A stretch of DNA of 64,000 nt from Bacillota bacterium (GCA_023387655.1 JAEWHR010000019.1:1-64000); one strand, 5' to 3'; counted from the first letter of the stretch, positions 43,525 through 52,761 are shown. Notes: generated by a model from the letters alone, not told the origin. Numbers and translations are program-made.

Positions 43525-44373
43525 TTATATTTGGAATTTTTTCGCTCCATAAACACAATTGTTCATTAACATCGCTATTGTCATTGGTCCAACCCCTCCA
43601 GGAACTGGAGTGATCGCACTTACAATATCAATTACATCGTTATAATCTACGTCACCACATAACTTGTTGTTTTCATCACGATGCATACCTACATCAATTA
43701 CAACTGCACCATCCTTTACATATTCCTTCGTAAGAAATCTTGGTTTACCAATTGCAACCACTAAAATATCTGCTCTTTTTGTAATCTCTGATAAATTCTT
43801 TGTTTTGGAATGGCAAATGGTCACAGTTCCATTCTCGCGAAGTAAAAGAAGAGCCATAGGCTTTCCTACGATATTGCTTCTTCCAAGAACAACGCACTCT
43901 TTACCTTCAATCTCGATTCCTGAGCGCTTTAACAATTGAATGATTCCAGCAGGAGTACAGGATAGATATCCTGCTTGACCAATACTGAGTGCTCCGACAC
44001 TTTCAGGATGAAAACCATCCACATCCTTCTTTGGATCAATTGTTTTAATAACTTTATCCTCTTCAATATGATCTGGCAACGGTAATTGAACTAAGATGCC
44101 AGTAACATCGTGTCTATCGTTTAATTCCCTTATCAAGTTTAAAAGTTCTTCTTCTGTTGTCTCCACTGGAAGCTCATAAGCCAAGGAACGAATGCCACAA
44201 AATTCACAAGCCTTCTTCTTATTGCCAACATATACTGTAGATGCAGGGTCTGTACCAACTTGAATTACAGCTAGTGTAACTTCTTTCCCTTTATTCTTTA
44301 AATGAGAAACTTCAAGCTTTAATTCCTCTTTGATTTCCGCGGAAATTCTTTTCCCATCAATTATCATTGCCAT
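43525..44373 (-). CDS. folD: methylenetetrahydrofolate dehydrogenase/cyclohydrolase FolD
   Basis: 282 residues from the ATG at 44373 (GAGAGGAGAGAGTGGT). Catalytic Lys/Tyr region STVYVGNKKKACEFCGI (about 45-61), GILVQLPLPDHI (about 92), CTPAGIIQLL and the nucleotide-binding CVVLGRSNIVGKPMALLLL (about 157-175), with PVPGGVGPMTIAML at the end. Interconverts one-carbon folates. Monocistronic. Confidence 0.95.
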   Translation of the reverse strand: MAMIIDGKRISAEIKEELKLEVSHLKNKGKEVTLAVIQVGTDPASTVYVGNKKKACEFCGIRSLAYELPVETTEEELLNLIRELNDRHDVTGILVQLPLPDHIEEDKVIKTIDPKKDVDGFHPESVGALSIGQAGYLSCTPAGIIQLLKRSGIEIEGKECVVLGRSNIVGKPMALLLLRENGTVTICHSKTKNLSEITKRADILVVAIGKPRFLTKEYVKDGAVVIDVGMHRDENNKLCGDVDYNDVIDIVSAITPVPGGVGPMTIAMLMNNCVYGAKKFQI

Positions 44374-44526
44374 ACCACTCTCTCCTCTCAACTTAAACCA
44401 GTTTCTATTGTCTTAGAAACTGTCCTACTAGGTATATAGCTGTTTTATAAATCTTTTATAGATGTCTTACTAATATTAATAGCTCATATTTTGTGTTATT
44501 CATCATAAGAATCATCTTTCACATGA

Positions 44527-46080
44527 TTACATCATAGGGGCAAATAAACGTAAGACAGATTGAAATAACCTCATTGGAAGTTTTCTCTTAATCTTGTCTT
44601 CTGTCATATGAATACTTTGCTCCATCGTATTTAAGAAGTCTTTCTTAATATCATAAATCGTATTATTTCGATACATATATACTCCACATTCAAAATGAAG
44701 ATATAGGCTACGATAATCCATGTTAATAGTTCCTACTGTTGCAATTTCATCGTCACAAACAAAGCTTTTCGCATGTAAAAATCCAGGTTCAAATTGGTAC
44801 ACCTTAATTCCTGCTTTTACAAGTTGACCGTAATAGGACTGAGTGACCGCAAACACAATTTTTTTATCCGGAATATTTGGTGTGATAATACGAACATCGA
44901 CTCCTCGTTTACTAGCAAGACATAATGCAGTCATCATTTCATTATCAATGATTAAATAAGGAGTACAGATATAGACATAATCCTGAGCCATATTAATGAT
45001 GTTAAGATAGACATTCTCACCAACCCCCTCTTCATCCAGTGGCGAGTCTGCATATGGTTGAACAAAACCTAAGGACTCCTCTTCCTTCTCATTTTTCAAT
45101 AACTTTTGATAAAGAGATTCATCTGGTGCAAAATCTTTTAAGTTATCGTTCGAGGAATGAAATGCATTCCATATGGTTAGAAACATTGTTGTAAGGCTAT
45201 ATACGGCGTCACCAATTAATCGAACTCCTGTATCTTTCCAATACCCAAAACGGTCCTTCTCATTGATATACTCGTCTGCTAGATTTATCCCACCGGTAAA
45301 TCCTATCGTACCATCAATTACCATGATTTTGCGATGGTCTCGGTGATTCATAACCGTTGAAAATATTGGTATCACAGGATTAAATACAACACATTTTATA
45401 TTGTACTTCGCTAATTCTTCTCCATATTTATAGGGTAGTAGAGTTAGGCAACCAAAGTCGTCATAGATCAAACGAACATCGATTCCAGACATAGCTTTTT
45501 CCTTCAATATCTCAAGGATCTCATTCCACATACGACCTTCCCCGATGATAAAATACTCTAAAAAAATAAACTTTTTAGCACTGCGTAAGGCTTCTAGCAT
45601 ATCTGGAAAGTTTTCTTCTCCACTTTCATAGTATTTCACCTTCGTGTTTCCATAAACCGGATAACCAGAATTATTTACTATATATCCTACCTGTCCACGT
45701 ACTTTCTTGTCAAGAGCTTCGACGGTATTTAATACCTCTTCGTTTTGCTTTATATCTTTTGATAACCTCTTCCAAGATGTATCAATCTGCGTACGCATAC
45801 GCCTTGCTGGTTTTTTCCCTCCGAGCATTCCATACAATAACCCGCCAAGAATTGGAAATGATAGGATAGGTATACACCATGCCAGCTTATATGCAGGGTT
45901 GTCATTCCTATTAATAACTAATAGTAATGCAAAGAAACTCATGGTTCGAAGAACAATTTGAATCCACCAAGATTCACTAGTGAGGTTTAGCATAAATGTT
46001 ATAAACCATACTGACTGTATTAATATCAATACACCTACAATAAATATTCGACTTAATAATACTTTTTTAATTTTATTCAA
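44527..46080 (-). CDS. cls: cardiolipin synthase (phospholipase D family)
   Basis: 517 residues, TTG start after AGGAGGCGATTGA. Two or three N-terminal membrane helices (about 10-75), then two HKD motifs: HRDHRKIMVIDGTIGFTGG (about 243) and HAKSFVCDDEIATVGTINMD (about 432). Joins two phosphatidylglycerols. Length and layout match Firmicute ClsA-type enzymes. Confidence 0.92.
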   Translation of the reverse strand: MNKIKKVLLSRIFIVGVLILIQSVWFITFMLNLTSESWWIQIVLRTMSFFALLLVINRNDNPAYKLAWCIPILSFPILGGLLYGMLGGKKPARRMRTQIDTSWKRLSKDIKQNEEVLNTVEALDKKVRGQVGYIVNNSGYPVYGNTKVKYYESGEENFPDMLEALRSAKKFIFLEYFIIGEGRMWNEILEILKEKAMSGIDVRLIYDDFGCLTLLPYKYGEELAKYNIKCVVFNPVIPIFSTVMNHRDHRKIMVIDGTIGFTGGINLADEYINEKDRFGYWKDTGVRLIGDAVYSLTTMFLTIWNAFHSSNDNLKDFAPDESLYQKLLKNEKEEESLGFVQPYADSPLDEEGVGENVYLNIINMAQDYVYICTPYLIIDNEMMTALCLASKRGVDVRIITPNIPDKKIVFAVTQSYYGQLVKAGIKVYQFEPGFLHAKSFVCDDEIATVGTINMDYRSLYLHFECGVYMYRNNTIYDIKKDFLNTMEQSIHMTEDKIKRKLPMRLFQSVLRLFAPMM

Positions 46081-46281
46081 TCAATCGCCTCCTATGTATC
46101 CTTTCATAAGCATTCCCCACTTCGAAACATTATAGAGTATTCGATTGAAACAATCAATAAAATTCACAAATCATTAGTAGGCTCAGTGTTTCTCTTACCC
46201 TAGAGACTATGAAAATAGCTCTATATCCAGTAATGGTGCATGATTAATAACAATCATAGCAAAGACTTGACATAGAGCTTA

Positions 46282-46338
46282 AAAATCAGAGTAGACTCTT
46301 GTTTTGTAACCTAAATACAAGAACCATACTCTGATTTT
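46282..46338 (-). terminator. terminator of the aconitase-family gene
   Basis: 12-bp outer stem AAAATCAGAGTA / TACTCTGATTTT with an inner CTTGT/ACAAG stem, then TTAAG on the minus strand. A second imperfect hairpin with GCTCTAT/ATAGAGC ends follows at about 46210-46280. No ORF in 46081-46354. Confidence 0.7.
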
Positions 46339-46354
46339 AAATCAATAGACGATT

Positions 46355-48646
46355 TTAGTTTCTATAATAATTAATCAAACATCCCTTTAAGATTATTTCA
46401 CGTTCGTCATCTGTTAATTCACCAAGGGTTAGGGTAAACTCCTTCATCTCATCATTTACCACATAAGCTTTTATCTCATTTTCTCTATTTTCGATCGCTT
46501 TTTTAACATCCTTAATGAATAAGTAATCTCCATTCTCAAATGGAATTTCTTCTTTCCATAAGAATGGAAGCATACCCCAATTAATTAGATTACTGCGATA
46601 TCTCTTCGTAGCATATTCTTTTGCGATATTAGCGAGTCCTCCAAGTACCTTTTGACAGCTTGCGGCTTGCTCTCGCGCAGAACCATCTCCTGGCTTAACA
46701 GCATAGATTACACTACCGATTTCAGTCTCCCTTGGATCTACCTCAAACTTCTGATTAATCTTAGTAAATACCTCTTTTATCTCAGAATTCGCATTGTAGA
46801 TATCCTCCTCAGAACCTGCCTCTTGTCTAGCTTTCTCTGCAAGTTGAATTTCTTTTGCACGGCCTACATAAGCAGGATCTTTTCTGGATAATGTAAACTC
46901 TGCTAATCCTAACGGGTTAGAGCGATAAGAAGAGGTTTCACCAGATGGAATTAACTCATCCGTTGTAGTTACCGGATCATGAATCACAGAGACAACCTTT
47001 AACACTAAGTTATCAGTTAGGCTTGCCATTGCAGGCCAATCTACAATTCCAGGTCCAAATTTAATTTCCGCTGTCTCATCTGGCTTACCTACACCATCAT
47101 ACACTCGATTTTCATAAATCTTGCTGTCAAAGAAGTAGCGAGGTTTAGCAAAACTTACATCAATATCCTCAGCTGAAGTTAAGTATCCTTGATTTGCTGC
47201 AGTTGCTGCAATGGAGCGTGCATCCATAAGCGCAACAGACGCAATCTGACCATTGGTAATCTTAGAACCTTCACGATTAGGGAAGTTTCTAGTGGAATGA
47301 CGTATACTCAATCCATTGTTTGCAGGAACGTCTCCAGCACCAAAACATGGACCACAAAATGCGGTACGAATCGTTGCACCAGTCTGCATTAACTTTGCAA
47401 CTGAACCATTTTTTACAAGTTCCATAAAGATTGGCTGACTTGCTGGATACACACTTAAGGAGAACTCATCGGAACCGATGTATTTTCCGTTTAAGATATC
47501 CGCTGCATCACAGATATTTTCAAATCCACCACCTGCACAACCTGCAATAACACCTTGTTCAATGTACAATCTGCCATTACGGATTTTATCTCTTAAAGTA
47601 TAGTTCACCTTATTGTTATCAAGGCTAACTAGTGCCTTCTTTTCAACCTCAGAAAGTATATCATCAAGATTTGCATTTAATTCATCAATGGTATAGACAT
47701 TACTTGGATGGAACGGCATTGCAATCATTGGCTTAATTTCAGATAAATCAACATATATCATACCATCGTAATAAGCGATATCTTTCGGTGCAAGTTCTTT
47801 ATATTCCTCCACACGGTTATGAATTTCATAAAACTCTTTTACTTTTTCATCCGTTACCCAGATAGAAGAAAGACAAGTGGTTTCTGTCGTCATAACATCA
47901 ATACCTATACGATAGTCCACACTTAAGTTCTTGATTCCATCACCAATGAATTCCATTACTTTGTTGTTTACATAACCATTTGCAAATACAGCACCAATGA
48001 TAGCTAAAGCTATATCCTGAGGTCCTACACCTTTTCTTGGAGCTCCTGTTAAATATACTCCAACAACTTTTGGCATATTAATATCATAAGTTTTACTTAA
48101 TAACTGTTTTACGATTTCAGGTCCACCTTCACCCATAGCCATTGTACCAAGAGCTCCATGGCGGGTATGACTATCGGAACCAAGAATCATCTTACCGCCT
48201 CCGGCTAACATTTCACGGGCAAATTGATGGATAACTGCCTGATGAGGTGGAACATACATACCACCATATTTTTTCGCACAAGAAAGACCAAACATATGAT
48301 CATCTTCATTAATGGTACCACCTACTGCACATAAACTGTTATGACAATTGGTTAGTACATAAGGTACTGGGAACTTTGTTAGTCCGCTTGCTCTAGCTGT
48401 CTGAATAATACCTACGAAAGTAATATCATGAGAAGTAAGTTTATCAAACTTAATTTTCAGCTTTTCCATATTATCGGAAGTATTATGAGCTGCTAATATC
48501 TCATAAGCAATCGTGTTTTTAGCTGCCTCTTCCTTTGTCACTTCTTTCCCAGTTTTACTCTTTAGGATTTCTAGTGCCTCCGGATTCTCTTCAATAATTG
48601 TCTGCCCATTTAACACATAAGCGCCTTGATCCAATAATTTTATCAT
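46355..48646 (-). CDS. aconitase-family hydratase (YbhJ-like)
   Basis: 763 residues from the ATG at 48646 (GAGGTTAAGT upstream); the frame extends 28 codons further to a TTG. Aconitase fold: FVGIIQTARASGLTKF, YVLTNCHNSLCAVGGT, MILGSDSHTRHGALGTMAMG (about 181-200). Cluster cysteines in VIAGCAGGGFENICDA (about 392) and AFCGPCFGAGDVPANNG (about 461), and the swivel domain at the end. The overall pattern resembles the YbhJ group of putative hydratases rather than AcnA/AcnB. Could be the working citrate/homoaconitate-type enzyme; substrate not certain. Confidence 0.8.
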   Translation of the reverse strand: MIKLLDQGAYVLNGQTIIEENPEALEILKSKTGKEVTKEEAAKNTIAYEILAAHNTSDNMEKLKIKFDKLTSHDITFVGIIQTARASGLTKFPVPYVLTNCHNSLCAVGGTINEDDHMFGLSCAKKYGGMYVPPHQAVIHQFAREMLAGGGKMILGSDSHTRHGALGTMAMGEGGPEIVKQLLSKTYDINMPKVVGVYLTGAPRKGVGPQDIALAIIGAVFANGYVNNKVMEFIGDGIKNLSVDYRIGIDVMTTETTCLSSIWVTDEKVKEFYEIHNRVEEYKELAPKDIAYYDGMIYVDLSEIKPMIAMPFHPSNVYTIDELNANLDDILSEVEKKALVSLDNNKVNYTLRDKIRNGRLYIEQGVIAGCAGGGFENICDAADILNGKYIGSDEFSLSVYPASQPIFMELVKNGSVAKLMQTGATIRTAFCGPCFGAGDVPANNGLSIRHSTRNFPNREGSKITNGQIASVALMDARSIAATAANQGYLTSAEDIDVSFAKPRYFFDSKIYENRVYDGVGKPDETAEIKFGPGIVDWPAMASLTDNLVLKVVSVIHDPVTTTDELIPSGETSSYRSNPLGLAEFTLSRKDPAYVGRAKEIQLAEKARQEAGSEEDIYNANSEIKEVFTKINQKFEVDPRETEIGSVIYAVKPGDGSAREQAASCQKVLGGLANIAKEYATKRYRSNLINWGMLPFLWKEEIPFENGDYLFIKDVKKAIENRENEIKAYVVNDEMKEFTLTLGELTDDEREIILKGCLINYYRN

Positions 48647-48815
48647 ACTTAACCTCATTTCTGCACTCGTATGAATGCATGTGCTTTTCTGCGTCTTCCA
48701 AGTCTCTAGCTTTACAATTTCACTAAGCAAAAGCTTCTTTTAATATCACTATGTGAATCCTTTTACTTTATTACTCTTTATCGTTTCACCGTAATACAGC
48801 ATGAACTTTTAGATA

Positions 48816-48839
48816 AGAGGAATCACTAGTGATTCCTCT
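48816..48839. promoter_or_regulatory. perfect 24-bp palindrome
   Basis: AGAGGAATCACT directly followed by its reverse complement AGTGATTCCTCT, about 170 bp upstream of the hydratase start. No U tract on either side, so an operator or a processing site is as likely as a terminator. Confidence 0.6.
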
Positions 48840-48840
48840 C

Positions 48841-49018
48841 TAAATTCCATTACTCTACAAATTTCATTTCTTTTCTTCAAATTTCATTACTTTCTTCAAT
48901 TTCATTACTACTCTACAAATTTCATTTCTTTTTCAGATTTCATTACTTTTTCAGATATCATTACTTTTTCAGATATCATTACTTTTTAATATTCCATTAC
49001 TTTTCTTCAAATTCCATT
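48841..49018. repeat. ~18-bp tandem repeat continuing into the end of the upstream gene
   Basis: Nine to ten imperfect units of the type TTTCATTACTTTTTCAGA (minus strand TCTGAAAAAGTAATGA). The rightmost unit is the stop-codon region of the neighbouring gene itself (…GAAGAAAAGTAATGG), so the array seems to have grown by duplication of that gene's last codons. The rest of 48647-48840 is AT-rich; the palindrome is the only other element. Confidence 0.75.
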
Positions 49019-49518
49019 ACTTGTTCTTCATCACTAAAGGTACTTAGGCTTCCTCTGCCTTCCTTTGCTTTTACATGCATTGTAATAACGCCATTTTCAT
49101 CTTCTGTGAATTCAATCGTAATCTTACCACTAAAATTAGTGAAGAATACACCATTCACATTGAGAATGCCTTCTTCTCCCTCAAAAAACGTTTTAGAAAC
49201 TAATCCGGAGTTTGTTCCCATAAGAGGAAGTCTTGGAAACTCTGTTTTAATCTCTTCCCCTGCATCGATAGAAGAATCGAAGAAAACATCGGAAGAGTAG
49301 TTAACCTCATCACTACTAAATAATAATTGAAGCTGTGTAATGTTTTTACTTGTATTATTTACTATGTGCAATTTGTATTTCTGAGATGCTTCAACTATCA
49401 TGAAAACAAAAGAAAGAACAAGAACAGCTGCTACAATCCCACCAAGGATCATTAATGTCTTCTTTTTTTCCTTCAAGGTCTCTTGACTTGTTGCTTTTGT
49501 TGCTTTAATTTTCTTCAT
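48997..49518 (-). CDS. membrane-anchored protein of unknown function
   Basis: About 173 residues if started at the ATG at 49518 (GGAAGGA 12 bases upstream); ATGs at 49530 and 49539 are alternatives. A lysine-rich cytoplasmic head, one membrane helix (about 22-42, LMILGGIVAAVLVLSFVFMI), then an extracellular beta-rich domain (HIVNNTSKNITQLQLLFSSD, ITIEFTEDENGVITMHVKAK) and an acidic tail. No family recognised. It lies between the hydratase and the MATE gene on the same strand with 150 bp upstream, so it may be read from its own promoter. Confidence 0.6.
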   Translation of the reverse strand: MKKIKATKATSQETLKEKKKTLMILGGIVAAVLVLSFVFMIVEASQKYKLHIVNNTSKNITQLQLLFSSDEVNYSSDVFFDSSIDAGEEIKTEFPRLPLMGTNSGLVSKTFFEGEEGILNVNGVFFTNFSGKITIEFTEDENGVITMHVKAKEGRGSLSTFSDEEQVMEFEEK

Positions 49519-49668
49519 CGATGTAACCATTCCTTCCATATTAAAAACCTTACCGCGGATAACAACGGCTCTATTAATATTAATATGAAGCGATAGAATA
49601 ATCAAGTATTTTCATTAAATATCATAAAAAATTATGGAAAAGATATGGTCTTTTGATTCTTGTTCCTA

Positions 49669-51078
49669 TTACTCTTTTGACCAAAACTTTATATTATGTT
49701 CTCTGCAAATCCGCCTGATTACAAAAAATACAATACAAGATGATAGTACTGTAACGGAGATATTACTGATGCACATTACTAATCCACAACTTTTTGCTCC
49801 TAGATTCGTGTATTTTTGTAAAGCGTAAAGTACTGGTATACGAAACGCAAATACGCGGCAAAAATTAATAATTAGAGTGTATTTCGTATATCCAAATCCC
49901 AATAATAAGGAAATCACTGCTGCATTTATACCAAGAGGAAGACAACTTCCGATGCACTCCATTTTATACATTTCTATAATCATGTTTTGAAACTCTGTAT
50001 CAAAACCACTAGATGAACTTGCGAAAATAAAACTAATAGGTTTTAAGAATGCCAATGTCGTAATCAATCCGATGACGCCAATCATTAGGTTAATCGCTAA
50101 CACTCGCTTAAACGTTTCTAGCGCTCGTTTTACTTGATTCGCTCCAAGATTTTGGCTAATAATAGCTGCTCCACTTTCTTGAAAACCATTCTGTGGTCCA
50201 GTCGTGACACCACCGATATTATTCGATATACCCAGTGCACCAACCGCCAGTGGACCATATTGACCACTCATAGAATTTACAATTACTTTGCCAAAAGAAA
50301 AGGCTGCTTTTTCTACCATAACCGGGCCAGATAACTTAAGCATTGGACCAATCACTGCTTTTTGAAAACTAATACTCTTAAAAGAGAATCCAAAAGCATT
50401 TCCCTTTTTATTTAAATTCACAAATGCAGCAACCAGCATAACAGACTGAGCAACTACATTCGCGATTGCTATCATTTGAATGTCTCCATTTAAGACATAT
50501 ACAAATAATGCTGTCAAAGAAAGTTTTACCGCTATAATCATCATATTCAACTTTAAAATACGCTTGGTATTGCCTCTTGCACGTTCTACAGCTATGTATA
50601 CGTTATTAATGTAGGTAATCACCATTGCGAATAATTCAATTGAAAAATATCTGCTTCCAATTCCAATCAACTCTTTTGGCGTGTTCGCAAATCGTAAAAT
50701 AGTCCCAGAAAATGGTACCATTGTTAGAACTACAAGTCCAAGTAGTCCACATAGACCTAAGAGACTATTTACCCTTTTTTTCACCATCTCGAAGTCACCA
50801 GCGCCATAAGCCTTACTAATTTCTAGGCTACCACCAATAGCAAGTCCTCCACCCACCGCTGATAATAAACTGTTAATCTGAGATAAATATGCCACTGCCG
50901 AAACAGACTCTGCACTAATATGAGAGGCCATCATCGTATCTAGCAATCGAAATACCAAGCTTAGTGTTTGATATAACGCTAGCGGAAATCCTACAGAAAA
51001 TACAACTTTCCAAAGACTCCCCTGCAATGCGAACTCACGAAATCGTTCGTCTTTTTTCGACAACCCCACCTTTGACAT
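49669..51078 (-). CDS. MATE-family multidrug efflux transporter
   Basis: 469 residues from the ATG at 51078, chosen for the ideal GAAAGGAGTAACAAA; a second start 8 codons upstream also has a ribosome site. Twelve membrane helices in two pseudo-symmetric halves; the N-terminal half has GFPLALYQTLSLVFRLLDTM and YLSQINSLLSAVGGGLAIGG, the second half ISNNIGGVTTGPQNGFQESG and AAIISQNLGANQ. Drug/sodium or proton antiporter type. Divergent from an AraC regulator across 420 bp, which suggests that regulator as its control. Confidence 0.88.
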   Translation of the reverse strand: MSKVGLSKKDERFREFALQGSLWKVVFSVGFPLALYQTLSLVFRLLDTMMASHISAESVSAVAYLSQINSLLSAVGGGLAIGGSLEISKAYGAGDFEMVKKRVNSLLGLCGLLGLVVLTMVPFSGTILRFANTPKELIGIGSRYFSIELFAMVITYINNVYIAVERARGNTKRILKLNMMIIAVKLSLTALFVYVLNGDIQMIAIANVVAQSVMLVAAFVNLNKKGNAFGFSFKSISFQKAVIGPMLKLSGPVMVEKAAFSFGKVIVNSMSGQYGPLAVGALGISNNIGGVTTGPQNGFQESGAAIISQNLGANQVKRALETFKRVLAINLMIGVIGLITTLAFLKPISFIFASSSSGFDTEFQNMIIEMYKMECIGSCLPLGINAAVISLLLGFGYTKYTLIINFCRVFAFRIPVLYALQKYTNLGAKSCGLVMCISNISVTVLSSCIVFFVIRRICREHNIKFWSKE

Positions 51079-51197
51079 TTTGTTACTCCTTTCATCATCC
51101 ATCAAGTACTCTCCTGATGTCACTCACCCTAGAATAGTACAATTTCTCTAAGGTTACCTTGATTTTCTTTTCATTAATTTATTAAATTACTGATATC

Positions 51198-51226
51198 TTG
51201 CTATCATCGTAAGGTTCTAGTATAAT
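51198..51226 (+). promoter_or_regulatory. probable promoter of the AraC gene
   Basis: TTGCTA (51198-51203), 17-bp spacer, TATAAT (51221-51226). If used, transcription starts near 51233 and gives an untranslated leader of about 265 nt that includes the 27-bp repeats. Confidence 0.5.
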
Positions 51227-51320
51227 AGAAGCATAAGATAATGGATGGTTTCAAGTTTCTAAACACTAAAACTAATTTCGACATTTTTAACACATAGAAA
51301 GTATTTGATTAAAAAGGGAG

Positions 51321-51455
51321 TCAAGACGTAATAGATTAACATGGAAATCAAGACGTAATGGGTTAACAAGCAAATCAAGACGTAATGAGTTAACAAGCAA
51401 ATCAAGACGTAATGGATTAACATGGAAATCAAGACGTAATAGGTTAACAAGCAAA
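51321..51455. repeat. five exact-period 27-bp direct repeats upstream of the AraC gene
   Basis: Units begin at 51321, 51348, 51375, 51402 and 51429, always 27 bp apart. Every unit starts TCAAGACGTAAT, has TTAACA in the middle and ends AAA. Differences fall in two short windows (after TAAT: AGA, GGG, GAG, GGA, AGG; after TTAACA: TGG or AGC). Units with TGG alternate with AGC units in the order TGG, AGC, AGC, TGG, AGC. The array ends 43 bp before the AraC start codon. Confidence 0.95.
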
Positions 51456-51498
51456 ATTAACGATTACATATTTAATTGATATAGAAAGGACGCATGAA

Positions 51499-52332
51499 AT
51501 GGACTTCAATCAAACCTTTAAGATTACAAGAATCAAACGCGACCCGTACTTTAGCATGAAAGATGCTCATCTACATAACTTTTATGAAATGTATTATTTA
51601 CTATCTGGTACAAGACGTTTTTTTGTTAATGATACGATTTACAATGTATCAAAAGGGGAGCTAATATTAATTGAAGAAGGGGCACTTCACCGAACTACCT
51701 ACATCTCTGGTGGTTCTCATGAACGTATTTGTATCACCTTTGAGGAATCTTTTTTAGAGACCTTGTTTCAGGAGTTTGGAAAAGAGACTGTTTTAAAGAC
51801 TTTTTCTCAGCCACATATACGAATCCCTCAGAGCAGACGAGAATATTTTGAAGATTTAATTTCAAAAGCTCATCGTGAGATGATGTATCAGGACACCTAT
51901 TCCATCTATCTAGCAAGAAGTCATGTTTATGAATTAATATTGTTTATCCTTAGGTTAAACTCAATATCAAAGCAGGATAACATTACTCCATATGATGCTT
52001 CTCCAGATGATCAAATCATGGAGAAGGCAGCAAAATATATATGCAGTAATTATCAATCGCCGTTGACATTAGAAGAAACTGCAACTTATTGCAATATGAG
52101 TACCACTTATTTTTCTAAAAAATTCAAAGCTGTAACAGGATTTGGATTTAAAGAATATCTAATCAATATTAGAATTCGAGAAGCATCAAGACTTTTACTC
52201 CATACAAAGTTACCTATTACCGAAATCGCATTACTAAGTGGATTTAATGATAGTAATTATTTTGGGGATGTCTTTAAACGTATGAAAGGAATTTCACCAT
52301 GCAAATATCGAAAGAATAAAGAGTTGGTGTAA
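51499..52332 (+). CDS. AraC-family transcriptional regulator
   Basis: 277 residues, ATG behind AGAAAGGACGCATGAA. N-terminal cupin sensor domain (HLHNFYEMYYLLSGTRRFFV, residues about 25-100) and C-terminal double HTH (LEETATYCNMSTTYFSKKFK about 197-216; ITEIALLSGFNDSNYFGDVF about 245-264). A carbohydrate or small-molecule-responsive activator by architecture. Divergent from the MATE gene; its leader contains the 27-bp array, a possible site of autoregulation. Confidence 0.9.
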   Translation: MDFNQTFKITRIKRDPYFSMKDAHLHNFYEMYYLLSGTRRFFVNDTIYNVSKGELILIEEGALHRTTYISGGSHERICITFEESFLETLFQEFGKETVLKTFSQPHIRIPQSRREYFEDLISKAHREMMYQDTYSIYLARSHVYELILFILRLNSISKQDNITPYDASPDDQIMEKAAKYICSNYQSPLTLEETATYCNMSTTYFSKKFKAVTGFGFKEYLINIRIREASRLLLHTKLPITEIALLSGFNDSNYFGDVFKRMKGISPCKYRKNKELV

Positions 52333-52351
52333 CTTACTTTTTTATATAATA

Positions 52352-52397
52352 AAAATCGCTCAAAATCATCTAAATAACAGAGATTTTGGGCGATTTT
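52352..52397. terminator. bidirectional terminator between the AraC and DUF1622 genes
   Basis: 16-bp stem AAAATCGCTCAAAATC / GATTTTGGGCGATTTT with one G-U-type mismatch, A-rich left and T-rich right flanks. Confidence 0.85.
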
Positions 52398-52425
52398 TTA
52401 ATTACCTTAGCATCTTAACATTATT

Positions 52426-52761
52426 TTATACTTCCATTTTGTCGTTTGTATTTACTTCTTCATTTTTTATCTCCCAATGGATTAAAAACGTTAAAGCAGC
52501 TCGCAACAATATAATACAGCCAACGGTAAGGATTTCTTGAAAATCGCTTAATACTACCGTACGTAATATCTCACTTCCAAGCTTAAACTCAAGCCCCATC
52601 GCCATACCTTTAGCAAGATTGAGCCTAGTAAATTCATTCCTACGGAAATACTGATATACCCCACGTATTCCAGATACAATTAATATTAAAACACCTACAT
52701 ACTCAAACAATAGAATTGCCACATCTACGATTACTTTCAACGTTTCATGCAAAAATTCCAT
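52426..52761 (-). CDS. DUF1622 family membrane protein
   Basis: 111 residues, ATG after GAAAGGGAAGGCC. Three hydrophobic segments (about 7-30, 60-80, 83-97) with the typical GLEFKLGSEILRTVVLSDFQ stretch and a charged tail. DUF1622 proteins are small, widespread membrane proteins of unknown role. Located between the alcohol dehydrogenase and the AraC terminator. Confidence 0.78.
   Translation of the reverse strand: MEFLHETLKVIVDVAILLFEYVGVLILIVSGIRGVYQYFRRNEFTRLNLAKGMAMGLEFKLGSEILRTVVLSDFQEILTVGCIILLRAALTFLIHWEIKNEEVNTNDKMEV

Noticed and set aside
51259..51450. 63-codon minus-strand ORF with a 9-residue repeated peptide (HYVLICLLT type)
   Set aside because: It is just the translation of the 27-bp array (27 is a multiple of 3); no ribosome site, and it lies antisense to the AraC leader.
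51321..51455. 27-bp repeats as a CRISPR array
   Set aside because: Units are contiguous without unique spacers, and no cas gene is present.
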